Positions 23,858 through 32,473 of a stretch of 43,401 nt of DNA are shown in pieces. The stretch lies in assembly GCF_001816125.1 (NCBI RefSeq), contig NZ_MDZA01000221.1, forward strand, positions 1 to 43,401. The letters run 5' to 3'. Both the position numbers and the translations under genes were made by a program. A model generated the notes under the pieces. That model saw only the letters and a program-made list of their open reading frames with translations. It did no database searches and had not been told where the DNA came from. The DNA is from Hymenobacter coccineus (GTDB taxonomy: Bacteria; Bacteroidota; Bacteroidia; Cytophagales; Hymenobacteraceae). Within the stretch, counting starts at the first letter, position 1. The number at the start of each line of letters is the position of its first letter.

Positions 23858-26800
23858 ATGAAAAAAAATCTTTTCTGGCTGCTCCTGATGCTTTCGGGCA
23901 GCATCGGCACATCGCAAGCCCAGGAGCGCGTGGTGTGGCAAGTGGGCCGGGCCGATCAGTCGGGGGCCGAATTTGCGCTGGCCCCCGCTGGCTTTCGCCA
24001 GTTTGTGGGCCGCGACTTTGGCTACGAGGACAAGTGTTTTTTCATCAGCGCTTCCCGGGCGCGGCAGGACTTCCCCTACGTGCTGCCGGGCCCCGTGGAC
24101 ACGTGGGGCGGCACCTGGAACACCGCTGGCTGGCGCACCAACCAGGTGAACCTGCTCTTTACTCTACCACAGCTGCCCGCCGCGGCCAAATACAAGCTCG
24201 TCATTCGGCTGGCTGATTATGCTAAAACGTTTTTGCCGCTGCTCAAAGTCAGCATCAACGGCCAGGAGGAACGCCTCCAGCTGAGCGCGGCCGGCTACGA
24301 CGTGCGCCAGCAGCGCCGCCCCACCCTCACCGAACCCGCCGTTGACACCGCCGCCCTCAGTGGCAACCTGGCCGCAGCCACCCCCAAAATCGTCGAAATT
24401 CCCATCGGCGCGGGGGTGCTCCGACCGGGCGGCAACAGCGTGGTCATCACCGTGACGGAGGGCTCGTGGATTCTCTTCGACCAGGTGAGCTTGCTGAGCA
24501 CCGCGCCGGTGGCCGTGCAGCCGCCCCGGCAACTGTTCGTGCGCCGCGTGGCCCCGGCGGCCTACGAGCTGGGGGCCCCGGGCCAACGGCAGCAGCCCTT
24601 GCTGGTGGGCGTGGAGCACATCCGGGGGGCCCCCACCCTGAGCGTGCAGCTGGACGGCCGCACGATTTTCAGCGAAACCGTGGAGCAGGGCAGCTACGAG
24701 TTTGAAGCCCCGATGCCCGCGGTGGCCGCCCCTACCCGTAGCCAGTACCGGGTCCTGGAAAATGGGAAGCTCATCGAGGAAGGCACGGTGCGCCGGGGGC
24801 CCCAGCCGGCCCAAACCCTGGCCAACTACGTGGATACCCGCCTGGGCACGGCCCACTCCCGCTGGATGATTGCGCCGGGCCCCTGGATGCCCTTCGGCAT
24901 GGTGAAGATGAGTCCCGACAACCAGAACGCCGGCTGGCAGGCCGGCTACCAGCCCACCTACGAGAGCGTGGGCACCTTCAGCCACGTGCACGAGTGGACG
25001 ATGGCTGGCCTGGGCGTGTTTGCCACCAATGGCAAGCTCCAAACCACCATCGGCGACGAGCTGCGGCCGGGGCCGGGCTACCGCTCGCGCATTGATAAGC
25101 GGACGGAAGAGGCCCCCATCGGCTACTACAAGGTGCAGCTGGCCGACTACGGCATTCGGGCGGAAGTTACCGCCACCACCCGCTGCGGCATGGAGCGCTT
25201 CACCTTCCCCGCCAACCGCGACAGCGCCCGCGTGTTGCTCGATTTTCACATTCCGGCCGAGTACGACTACCAGCTTAAAGAAGTACAGGTCAAGCAGGTG
25301 AGTGCGTACCGCCTGGAGGGCGCCGTCCACCAGTTTTCGGCGGGCGTGTGGAGCAACGATGCGTCGCAGGACTACACGCTGCACTTTGTGGTGGAGTTCG
25401 ACCAGCCCATCAAGCGGCTCGGCGGCTGGCTCGACGGCCGCGTTCAGTACGGCACCACCTTCAGCGCGAAAGACTTAAAGGAAGCCGGCTTGTTTGCCGA
25501 GTTTGACGCCGCCGCGCACCCGGTGGTGCAGGTGCGCTCCGGCCTGTCGCTGGTCAGCATTGCCAACGCCGCCCAAAACCTGCAAACGGAGGTAACGGGG
25601 CCCTTCGGCTGGCGCTTCGAAGCCGTGCGCCAGCACCAGCTCGACGCCTGGAACGAGCTGTTCAACCGCGTGCGCATCACGAGCACCAACCGCCTGGAAA
25701 AAGTACGCTTCTACAACGCTCTGTACCGCTCGCTGTGCAGCCGCAACACCTGGAGCGACACCAACGGCGACTGGCGCGGCACTGATGGCCAGGCCCACCG
25801 CCTGCCCCAGCCCGACGACGTGGCCCTGGGCTGCGATGCTTTTTGGAACACCTTCTGGAACCTGAACCAGGTGTGGAACCTGCTGACGCCGGAGTGGAGC
25901 AGCCGCTGGGTGCGCTCGCAACTGGCGCTCTACGACGCCTACGGCTGGCTGGCCAAGGGCCCCGCCGGCCTGAACTACGTGCCGGTGATGGTGGCCGAGC
26001 ACGAAATCCCGCAAATGGTGGGGGCCTACCAGATGGGCATCCGCGACTTCGACGCCGACAAAGTGCTGGCCGCCGCCGTCAAAATGCAGACCACCCCGGC
26101 GCAAAAAGTATTCACCGGCTTTGCCGGCAACCGCGACCTGCTGGCCTACCAGCAATACCACTACGTCCCCGCCGACAAAGGCCGGTTTTCCAATTCCCTG
26201 GAATACTCGTTCGACGACTGGACGGTGGGGCAGTTGGCCAAATCGCTGGGCCAGGCCGACGTGTACCAGCAGTTCAACGCCCGCGGCTACTGGTGGCAGA
26301 ACACCCTGGACAGCGCCGGCTACAGCCACACCCGCCTCAGCAGCGGCGCCTGGACGAAGAACTTCGACCCGTTCCGCAGCGGCGCCAACGAGCAGTACGT
26401 AGAGGGCAACGCCTGGCAGCTCACATTTTTCGTGCCCCAGGACGTTCCCGCGCTGGTCGGCCGGGTGGGCCGGCAAGCCTTTACCGACCGGCTGGAATGG
26501 GGCTTCCGCGAAAGCGAGCCGTGGCGCTACAACGGCCTGAACGACCAGTACTGGAACTACCCCGTGGTGCAGGGCAACCAGCAATCCATGCACTTCGCCT
26601 TTTTATTCAACTGGGCCGGCAAGCCGTGGTCTACCCAAAAGTGGAGCCGCTCCATCCTGGCGCGCTACTACGGCTACGGCGTGGGCAACGCCTACCTCGG
26701 CGACGAGGACCAGGGCCAAATGAGCGCCTGGCTGGTGATGGCCGCCCTGGGCTTGTTCCAAACCGACGGCGGTACCAGCGCCGCCCCCCAGTACGAGATT

Positions 26801-27043
26801 GGCAGCCCACTCTACCCAAAAATCGAAATTGACTTAGGCCAGCGCTTCGGGCGCGGCCAGCAGTTTACCATCGAAGCCAAAGGCGCTTCCCGCCGCAACC
26901 TCTACGTGCAAGCCGCCACGCTAAACGGCAAGCCCCTGCAATCCTTCCACTTCCCCGCTACCGAACTGCTGCGCGGCGGTTCGCTGGTGCTCACCATGGG
27001 GCCCCAGCCCAACGAGCAGTGGGGCATTGAGGGAGGGAAATAG
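23858..27043 (+). CDS. GH92 family glycosyl hydrolase (alpha-mannosidase) with extra N-terminal domain
   Basis: A 1061-aa secreted enzyme. It has a signal peptide (MKKNLFWLLLMLSGSIGTSQ, cleaved near QAQ). Residues about 25-220 are a beta-sandwich domain (VVWQVGRADQSGAEF, then YKLVIRLADYAKTFLPLLKV, then GGNSVVITVTEGSWILFDQV) resembling domains of polysaccharide lyases. The GH92 core starts near 327 (YVDTRLGTAHSRWMIAPGPW) and runs through FSHVHEWTMAGLGVF and MVAEHEIPQMVGAYQMGIRD to the acidic motif GDEDQGQMSAWLVMAALG near 948. GH92 enzymes remove alpha-mannose from glycans in a Ca-dependent way (family knowledge). It has no T9SS tail, so it is probably periplasmic. A TACTTTG box at 23818-23824 may be the promoter. 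No SusC/D pair is nearby. Confidence 0.9.
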   Translation: MKKNLFWLLLMLSGSIGTSQAQERVVWQVGRADQSGAEFALAPAGFRQFVGRDFGYEDKCFFISASRARQDFPYVLPGPVDTWGGTWNTAGWRTNQVNLLFTLPQLPAAAKYKLVIRLADYAKTFLPLLKVSINGQEERLQLSAAGYDVRQQRRPTLTEPAVDTAALSGNLAAATPKIVEIPIGAGVLRPGGNSVVITVTEGSWILFDQVSLLSTAPVAVQPPRQLFVRRVAPAAYELGAPGQRQQPLLVGVEHIRGAPTLSVQLDGRTIFSETVEQGSYEFEAPMPAVAAPTRSQYRVLENGKLIEEGTVRRGPQPAQTLANYVDTRLGTAHSRWMIAPGPWMPFGMVKMSPDNQNAGWQAGYQPTYESVGTFSHVHEWTMAGLGVFATNGKLQTTIGDELRPGPGYRSRIDKRTEEAPIGYYKVQLADYGIRAEVTATTRCGMERFTFPANRDSARVLLDFHIPAEYDYQLKEVQVKQVSAYRLEGAVHQFSAGVWSNDASQDYTLHFVVEFDQPIKRLGGWLDGRVQYGTTFSAKDLKEAGLFAEFDAAAHPVVQVRSGLSLVSIANAAQNLQTEVTGPFGWRFEAVRQHQLDAWNELFNRVRITSTNRLEKVRFYNALYRSLCSRNTWSDTNGDWRGTDGQAHRLPQPDDVALGCDAFWNTFWNLNQVWNLLTPEWSSRWVRSQLALYDAYGWLAKGPAGLNYVPVMVAEHEIPQMVGAYQMGIRDFDADKVLAAAVKMQTTPAQKVFTGFAGNRDLLAYQQYHYVPADKGRFSNSLEYSFDDWTVGQLAKSLGQADVYQQFNARGYWWQNTLDSAGYSHTRLSSGAWTKNFDPFRSGANEQYVEGNAWQLTFFVPQDVPALVGRVGRQAFTDRLEWGFRESEPWRYNGLNDQYWNYPVVQGNQQSMHFAFLFNWAGKPWSTQKWSRSILARYYGYGVGNAYLGDEDQGQMSAWLVMAALGLFQTDGGTSAAPQYEIGSPLYPKIEIDLGQRFGRGQQFTIEAKGASRRNLYVQAATLNGKPLQSFHFPATELLRGGSLVLTMGPQPNEQWGIEGGK

Positions 27044-27078
27044 GTCCGTGTAGGGGCCCTGGGGTAGGGTTCACGCTT

Positions 27079-27239
27079 CGCCGCTCGAAGCCGCTGTGGC
27101 TACTTGCGGTTTCGGCTGCGGGCTGTTTTCCATCTCCCAATGCCCCCGGCAAAGCCTTCCTCAACGGTCTACAAATGGCCACGCCGACTTGGCAAAGCTG
27201 GCCCGCGGGAATGGGAATAGGGTATTGAAATCTGCGTAA
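27079..27239 (+). pseudogene. Degenerate second copy of the amidohydrolase 3' end
   Basis: This stretch aligns with 23534-23717. Shared blocks are CGCCGCTCGAAGCCGC, CTGTTTTCCATC, TGCCCCCGGCAAAGCCTTCC followed by TC, and CGCCGACTTGG-AAAGCTGGCCC. There is a deletion of about 16 bp and many substitutions, and no open frame. Only the last about 55 codons are represented. It lies immediately after the GH92 stop, so GH92 is bracketed by an intact-looking and a decayed copy. Confidence 0.8.
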
Positions 27240-27282
27240 ACAATTAGGGCCCCGCCAAATATGTCGGGGCCCTAATTGTTTA
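27237..27282. terminator. Bidirectional terminator, 18-bp perfect stem
   Basis: TAAACAATTAGGGCCCCG pairs exactly with CGGGGCCCTAATTGTTTA around a 10-base loop. It ends the GH92 side and also the minus-strand DUF2971 gene, which stops at 27321, and marks the left edge of the AT-rich segment. Confidence 0.8.
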
Positions 27283-27320
27283 CATTAATTAATCCTTTTT
27301 TCTTACATATCTTTTTAATT

Positions 27321-28238
27321 TTACCAATTTCTGTAAGGAATATCTGAGGCTATTATGTCATCACACAGAATTAAGCTACAAGCTTGCTTTGCTAAATCTT
27401 GTCGTGACCCTGGACCAACTATTATGGATGAAAACTTAATTTGCTTGTCTTTATCTACTAACGGAATTTCTACATAAGGAATAAGTATATCTTTTCCTTC
27501 CCTCAATTTCACATTATCTATTTCAGACTCAGAAAGTCTTTTTATCAGCCGCCATTCTTTCTCTTCTGCAAATTTTGGATGCTTAAGGCGTGCTGCATGG
27601 TATGATATAGTTAAAGCTCGCATTCCACGAATAAACATATTATATCGATAACCTTCGCCTGTATTATTATCATGTGATACTTGAGCAGATTTCGCTTGCA
27701 TCTCTAAAAAGTCAGCAGGTTGCATACCTATTACTTTAGAACGAATATATTCCTTCTGTTCATCTTTATCATAAATACACCTGACCAATTCTAAGTTATT
27801 ATCTTTCACAACACTTTCCAATAATTCTTTATTGAAGGCGAAAGCAAAACCTCCGTTAGGGCTATATCCTCGCCATTGAGACAGTAGATCATTTTGCTCT
27901 GTTAAAGAGAATGTATAAATATGCACTATATTAGAATCTATAAAAAGTGCTGTCTGATTAATTCCCGGATAGTCTTCCTTAATTACTTCAAAAGCTAATT
28001 TAGTAGCATATTTATACTCTTCAATATCATTCTGATATTGAATATTAGTCATCCACAAAGATCTGCTTCGCAGTATTCCATTGAATCCACCTGGTGTAGA
28101 ATAATGATACAGCTTATCTAAATCAATTTGAGGTTTTTCGATCGTAGGTTCCATATCAAGATTTAATTTAAAAAAATAACTAGATAAGCTATAAAACAGC
28201 TCATTACCGTTATGCGTTTCTAAATCTACGATTGCCAC
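27321..28238 (-). CDS. DUF2971 domain-containing protein (AT-rich, probably acquired)
   Basis: A 305-aa protein of a widespread but uncharacterised family. The family pattern is visible: LYHYSTPGGFNGILRSRSLW near residue 43, then NDIEEYKYA, then TFSLTEQNDLLSQWRGYSPN and GGFAFAFNKEL. ATG 28238 is the longest start; ATG 28154 (MEPTIEKPQIDLDKLYHYS) is an equally good alternative because the domain begins just after it. Codon use is strongly AT-rich (frequent AAA, ATA, TTA), unlike every neighbour, which points to horizontal gain. There is no partner gene, transposase or toxin/antitoxin pair next to it. Function is unknown; a defence or stress role is only a guess from its patchy distribution. 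Confidence 0.8.
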   Translation of the reverse strand: MAIVDLETHNGNELFYSLSSYFFKLNLDMEPTIEKPQIDLDKLYHYSTPGGFNGILRSRSLWMTNIQYQNDIEEYKYATKLAFEVIKEDYPGINQTALFIDSNIVHIYTFSLTEQNDLLSQWRGYSPNGGFAFAFNKELLESVVKDNNLELVRCIYDKDEQKEYIRSKVIGMQPADFLEMQAKSAQVSHDNNTGEGYRYNMFIRGMRALTISYHAARLKHPKFAEEKEWRLIKRLSESEIDNVKLREGKDILIPYVEIPLVDKDKQIKFSSIIVGPGSRQDLAKQACSLILCDDIIASDIPYRNW

Positions 28239-28253
28239 TAAATTATTATTTCT

Positions 28254-28287
28254 AGTGGACGTGAATTCTTATTAAAAACAGTCCACT
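28254..28287. repeat. Short inverted repeat at the right edge of the AT-rich segment
   Basis: AGTGGAC (28254-28260) and GTCCACT (28281-28287) are exact inverses with a 20-bp centre. Base composition changes from AT-rich to GC-rich within the next about 30 bp, so this may be a junction mark or the bshB1 terminator. Confidence 0.4.
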
Positions 28288-28310
28288 CGTATCTAGCTCC
28301 GCTTCCACAA

Positions 28311-29066
28311 CTACACCAACTCCGTCACCTCGCGCACGCCCACCGGCCGGGCAGATGTGAAGCCTTCCCCAAATTCTACCCCGATGATGTGACCGAATTC
28401 GCGGGCCCGCGCTTCCATGAAGCGCTCGAACTGCTGGCCCGACAGGTACGTGGCGGGGGCCCCGGGGTCGGCATTGGGGTTGAAGAACTGGCTGCCGAAG
28501 GCGTGGATGGCGTCCCACTTGCCCTGCCAGTACGGCGTAATATCCACCACAAACGTAGGCACCAGTTGCTGGTCCTGGATGTAGTGATACACCTTGCGGG
28601 GCCGCCAGGGGGCCTGGGGCTGGCCGTTTTCGTCCCGCGTCTCAATCATGCGCAGGCCACTCAAAAAGCAGGCGTCGATGGCCAGTTGGGCCCCCTTGCC
28701 GTGGTCGGGGTGGCGGTCGGCCACGGCGTTGCACAGCACAACGTCGGGCTGGTAGCGGCGCAGCGCGGCGATGAGCGGCAGCTGGTGCTCCCGGTCGTTG
28801 CGGAAGAAGCCGTCGGGCAGGCCCAGGTTTTCGCGCACGCTCAGGCCCAGGATTTGGCTGGCCGCCGCAGCCTCGGCGGCCCGAATCTCTACACTGCCGC
28901 GGGTGCCCAGCTCGCCACGGGTGAAGTCAACCACGCCCACGGTTTTGCCCGCGGCGCGGGCCGCCAGCAACGTGCCGGCGCACGACATCTCCACGTCGTC
29001 GGGATGGGCCCCCAGGGCCAGAATATCCAATTTGGTGCTTGGTATTTGGTGCTCAGTGCTAGGCAT
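28311..29066 (-). CDS. bshB1: Bacillithiol biosynthesis deacetylase BshB1
   Basis: A 251-aa PIG-L/LmbE-fold zinc deacetylase that removes acetyl from GlcNAc-malate in bacillithiol synthesis. Zinc-site motifs are LALGAHPDDVEMSCAG (His-Pro-Asp-Asp) near residue 13, DFTRGELGTRGS, and ADRHPDHGKGAQLAIDA. The late ITPYWQGKWDAIHAFGSQFF also fits BshB1. ATG 29066 is chosen. Residues 2-12 (PSTEHQIPSTK) are encoded by a short repeat (AGCACCAAAT twice), so the true core start may be the TTG before DILALGAH. The thiol link fits the nearby trxB, but they are separate units. Confidence 0.88.
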   Translation of the reverse strand: MPSTEHQIPSTKLDILALGAHPDDVEMSCAGTLLAARAAGKTVGVVDFTRGELGTRGSVEIRAAEAAAASQILGLSVRENLGLPDGFFRNDREHQLPLIAALRRYQPDVVLCNAVADRHPDHGKGAQLAIDACFLSGLRMIETRDENGQPQAPWRPRKVYHYIQDQQLVPTFVVDITPYWQGKWDAIHAFGSQFFNPNADPGAPATYLSGQQFERFMEARAREFGHIIGVEFGEGFTSARPVGVREVTELV

Positions 29067-29241
29067 CTTGTGCGCGGCTGTAGGTTGATATTCCTTCACG
29101 TTACGTATCCATTGCGCACCCAATCACGAAATTGATTGAAATAAGCACAATGAGTCAATGTGCTAATACGGGTAGACCAGGGAGGCAGAACACAACCTCA
29201 GCAATCAGCGCAATCACGGTTAATCCGCAAAATCTGCGATT

Positions 29242-30390
29242 CTATTTGATGCGCAGCTTCTTACCGGGTTGCAGTTTTTTGACGCCCGGGTTCAAGCGCT
29301 TGAGCGTGCTCAGGCCCACCCCGTACTTTTCGGCCACCTCCGAGAGCGTGTCGCCGGAGCGCACGCGGTGCGTTACCACCACGCGAGCGGCCTTAGGTTC
29401 GCTGCGGCGGCTACTGCCGCCACTGCTGCGCCGGCCGCCGGTGAGGCTGCCCCCACCACGCTGCAAGGCCCGGCTGTAGTAGTCAAACAGCGCCGAGGTG
29501 ATGGTGAAGTTGTCCTTGCGCAGCTTATTGTCGGGGAAGTCGTAGAGCTGAATCGGGTTGATGGGGTTGCCTTGGTAGCGCACCTCAAAGTGCAGGTGCG
29601 AGCCCGAGCTGTGGCCCGTGCTCCCGCCCAAGGCAATGAGCTGGCCCGCCTTCACGAAAGTACCCACCGGCACCAATGCCTTGCTAAGGTGGCCGTACAG
29701 CGTCTCCAGGCCGTTGTAGTGGCGCACCAGCAAGTAGTTGCCGTAGCCCGCACCGTCCCATTTGCTAATGCGCACTACCCCGTCAAACACGGCTTTCACC
29801 GAGTCGCCGGTTTCCAGGTCCAGGTCCACCCCGAAGTGCCAGCGGTAGCCCCTGAAGCCGAAGCCCGACGTGATGGGCGTTGCCGCCATCGGCATCTGGC
29901 TGAACCGCTCACGGCTGGCGTCGGTCAGCTTCAGGTTCAGCGAGTCGCGGAAGCGGCGGCCGTCCACGTGGTACGGGTTGATGCTGTGCGTGTCCCAGAT
30001 GGAATAGTAGCCCGCCACCTTCACCCACGACGAGTCGATGAGCACCTCCTCCGACATCTCCACAATCTCCTGCCCGCCCTCGTTGAGCGTGGTCGTATCC
30101 TCGCTCACAATGCTCAGCTTCCTGGCCGGGTTGAAGCGCAACGATTTGGCCGCGTCGGAGTTTTCGTCGTGAATCTCCTCGGTTTCGATGATGGTCGTGG
30201 TGTCGGGCCGCACGTACTTCATGCGCGGGGTTTTCACCCGGAAAAAGTCCGACCGGCGGCCCGTACGCTCGTTCTTGGGGTGCGCGGGCCGCCGGGTTTG
30301 GGCCCCTGCCGGAGCAGCGCCAAGGCCGGCCAGCAGCATGAGCAGCGCCACGGAGCGCAGAAAATTTAATTTAAAACTCAGCAAAAGCAA
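29242..30390 (-). CDS. M23 family metallopeptidase with C-terminal LysM domain
   Basis: A 382-aa secreted cell-wall protein. It has a signal peptide (SVALLMLLAGLGAAPAGAQ). The peptidase M23 domain spans about residues 165-290 with zinc motifs HFGVDLDLETGD and GHSSGSHLHFEVRYQGNP. A Ser/Gly/Arg-rich linker (RGGGSLTGGRRSSGGSSRR) leads to a LysM domain at the end (THRVRSGDTLSEVAEKYGVG, ending KKLQPGKKLRIK). Probable role: peptidoglycan endopeptidase, or a regulator of one, with LysM holding it to the wall. It starts 22 bp after the trxB stop, so the two are probably co-transcribed. Confidence 0.92.
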   Translation of the reverse strand: MLLLSFKLNFLRSVALLMLLAGLGAAPAGAQTRRPAHPKNERTGRRSDFFRVKTPRMKYVRPDTTTIIETEEIHDENSDAAKSLRFNPARKLSIVSEDTTTLNEGGQEIVEMSEEVLIDSSWVKVAGYYSIWDTHSINPYHVDGRRFRDSLNLKLTDASRERFSQMPMAATPITSGFGFRGYRWHFGVDLDLETGDSVKAVFDGVVRISKWDGAGYGNYLLVRHYNGLETLYGHLSKALVPVGTFVKAGQLIALGGSTGHSSGSHLHFEVRYQGNPINPIQLYDFPDNKLRKDNFTITSALFDYYSRALQRGGGSLTGGRRSSGGSSRRSEPKAARVVVTHRVRSGDTLSEVAEKYGVGLSTLKRLNPGVKKLQPGKKLRIK

Positions 30391-30412
30391 GGGGGCAAAG
30401 CGAAAACCAGGA

Positions 30413-31348
30413 TTAATGCAGGCCCATGGTTGCCAAATACCGCTCGGCGTCGAGAGCGGCCATGCAGCCAGTGCCAGCAGCCGTCACGGCTTGGCGGTAG
30501 GTGAAGTCCTGCACATCGCCGCAGGCAAATACACCGTCCACATTGGTTTTGCTCGTGCCAGGCAGCGTTTTTAGGTAGCCCTGCTCGTCATGATGCAGGT
30601 AAGGCTGGAAAATCTTGGAGTTCGGCTCGTGCCCAATGGCCACGAAAAAGCCCGTTAGCGCAATTTCCCGCATTTCGTGGGTCAGCAGGTTCTTCACCCG
30701 CACGCCTTCCACCGCGTGCTCGCCCAAAATCTCATCGGTTGCCGTGTCAAACAGTACCTCAATCTTGGGGTTATCGAGCACCCGCTTTTGCATGATTTTC
30801 GAGGCTTTCATTTCGCCTTTTCGCACAATCATGGTCACCTTACTGGCCAGGTTAGCCAGGTACGTGGCTTCCTCAGCCGCCGTATCGCCGGCGCCCACGA
30901 TGGCCACTTCCTGGCCCCGGTAGAAAAATCCGTCGCACACGGCGCAGGCTGATACGCCTGAACCGTTAAGCCGAGCTTCCGATGGCAGCCCCAGCCACTT
31001 GGCCGAGGCCCCGGTGGCAATAATCACAGCGTCGGCCGTCAGTTCCGTGGTTTCGTCGATGGTAATTTTGTGCGGATGGCCCGAAAAATCCACCTTCGTG
31101 GCGATGCCGTAACGGATATCGGTGCCGAAGCGGGTAGCCTGCTTTTTCAGGTCCTCCATCATCTCGGGGCCCATCACGCCGTCCGGGTAGCCGGGGAAGT
31201 TCTCCACGTCATTCGTGATAGTAAGCTGCCCACCGGGCTGCAAGCCCATGTACATGACGGGCGCCATGTTGGCCCGGGCCGCGTAAATAGCGGCGGTATA
31301 GCCCGCGGGACCCGACCCAATGATCAGGCACTTGTGGTGTTCAGACAT
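30413..31348 (-). CDS. trxB: Thioredoxin-disulfide reductase
   Basis: A 311-aa flavoenzyme that reduces thioredoxin with NADPH. It has the FAD motif IIGSGPAGYTAAIYAARANM at residues 9-28, the PGGQLTITNDVENFPGYPDG stretch, the redox pair SACAVCDGFFYRG near 134-146, the NADPH motif VGAGDTAAEEATYL, and the terminal FAD motif GVFACGDVQDFTYRQAVTAA. ATG 31348 gives MSEHHKCLIIGSG; the upstream open frame is terminator and intergenic sequence. Confidence 0.95.
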   Translation of the reverse strand: MSEHHKCLIIGSGPAGYTAAIYAARANMAPVMYMGLQPGGQLTITNDVENFPGYPDGVMGPEMMEDLKKQATRFGTDIRYGIATKVDFSGHPHKITIDETTELTADAVIIATGASAKWLGLPSEARLNGSGVSACAVCDGFFYRGQEVAIVGAGDTAAEEATYLANLASKVTMIVRKGEMKASKIMQKRVLDNPKIEVLFDTATDEILGEHAVEGVRVKNLLTHEMREIALTGFFVAIGHEPNSKIFQPYLHHDEQGYLKTLPGTSKTNVDGVFACGDVQDFTYRQAVTAAGTGCMAALDAERYLATMGLH

Positions 31349-31438
31349 GTTGCAATAGGGGCCCCAGGGGCCATAGCGCGGGGCCGGGGCCCCAAGACTG
31401 ATAAATGAAAAAGCGGGGCCAGCAGCCCCGCCGCTAGC

Positions 31439-31470
31439 AAAAAACCCCAACCTTACAGCCGGGGTTTTTA
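31439..31470 (-). terminator. rpoD terminator
   Basis: AAAAAACCCC pairs with GGGGTTTTT around an AACCTTACAGCC loop, 24 bp beyond the rpoD stop on the minus strand. A second hairpin, GCGGGG..CCCCGC (31413-31431), follows before trxB. Confidence 0.75.
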
Positions 31471-31493
31471 ATGCAGTACAAAATTAGGCAGAA

Positions 31494-32357
31494 TTAACCC
31501 AAATAAGGTTTCAGCGCCTTTGAGCGCGAAGTGTGGCGCAGGCGGCGAATGGCCTTCTCTTTAATCTGGCGCACTCGCTCGCGAGTGAGGTTGAACTTCT
31601 CGCCGATCTCTTCAAGCGTCAGAGCAGCTTCGCCGTTCAGTCCGAAGTACAGCGTGATAACGTCAGCTTCGCGCTTGGTGAGCGTGCTCAAGGCGCGCTG
31701 CACCTCCTTGCGGAGCGAGTCGTTCATCAACGCCATGTCGGGCGATTCCTCGTCCTCATTTTCGAGTACGTCGAGCAGGCGGTTTTCCTCGCCTTGCACA
31801 AACGGCGCATCCACCGACACGTGTCGGCCCGAAATCTTTAGCGTGTCCACCACTTCCGAGGTAGTCAGCTCCAGCACTTCAGCGATTTCCTCGGGCGAAG
31901 GCTCGCGCTCGAACTTCTGCTCCAGTTCCGAGAACGACTTGCTGATTTTATTCAGCGAGCCCACTCGATTGAGGGGCAAACGCACGATGCGACTTTGCTC
32001 GGCCAAGGCCTGAAGGATGGATTGGCGAATCCACCACACAGCATAAGAAATGAATTTAAAGCCGCGGGTTTCGTCGAAACGCTTGGCCGCTTTAATCAAA
32101 CCTAAGTTACCCTCGTTGATTAGATCACCAAGGCTAAGGCCCTGATTCTGATACTGTTTTGCTACCGATACTACAAAGCGCAGGTTGGCTTTGGTAAGCT
32201 TTTCCAGCGCCTGCTGGTCCCCGTCGCGGATGCGCTGGGCCAGGGTCACCTCCTCATCGGGGGTGAGCAAATCCACCCGGCCAATCTCCTGGAGGTACTT
32301 ATCCAGCGATTGGCTTTCGCGGTTGGTAATCTGCTTGCTGATTTTTAACTGTCTCAT
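31494..32357 (-). CDS. rpoD: Primary RNA polymerase sigma factor (Bacteroidota short type)
   Basis: A 287-aa vegetative sigma factor. It lacks region 1.1, as usual in Bacteroidota. Region 1.2 is [20 protein letters not shown]. Region 2 holds [20 protein letters not shown] and [20 protein letters not shown]. Region 3 follows [18 protein letters not shown]. Region 4 has [20 protein letters not shown], which reads the -33 element. It is expected to recognise TTG-N(19-23)-TAnnTTTG promoters such as those proposed here for rpsO and the tRNA. Confidence 0.95.
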   Translation of the reverse strand: MRQLKISKQITNRESQSLDKYLQEIGRVDLLTPDEEVTLAQRIRDGDQQALEKLTKANLRFVVSVAKQYQNQGLSLGDLINEGNLGLIKAAKRFDETRGFKFISYAVWWIRQSILQALAEQSRIVRLPLNRVGSLNKISKSFSELEQKFEREPSPEEIAEVLELTTSEVVDTLKISGRHVSVDAPFVQGEENRLLDVLENEDEESPDMALMNDSLRKEVQRALSTLTKREADVITLYFGLNGEAALTLEEIGEKFNLTRERVRQIKEKAIRRLRHTSRSKALKPYLG

Positions 32358-32424
32358 GGAAAGAGGTAAAGACGATAACTAGGTTGATAGTTGACAAAGA
32401 ATAACAGCTAACGATAGGCCGAGA

Positions 32425-32454
32425 GTCAAAGGAAGCCAACAGGCTTCCTTTGAC
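32425..32454 (-). terminator. Hairpin after pnp
   Basis: GTCAAAGGAAGCC and GGCTTCCTTTGAC form a perfect 13-bp stem with a 4-base loop, 20 bp beyond the pnp stop. There is no U-tract, so it may be an mRNA 3'-end stabiliser instead of an intrinsic terminator. Confidence 0.6.
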
Positions 32455-32473
32455 GAAAGTTCGGGCCTTAGTG

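Noticed and set aside
24164..25384. Minus-strand open frame of 406 codons opposite GH92
   Set aside because: Antisense of a well-supported gene, low-complexity composition, no start context or motif.
29269..30369. Plus-strand open frame of 366 codons opposite the M23 peptidase gene
   Set aside because: Shadow of a gene with clear M23 and LysM motifs; no recognisable features.
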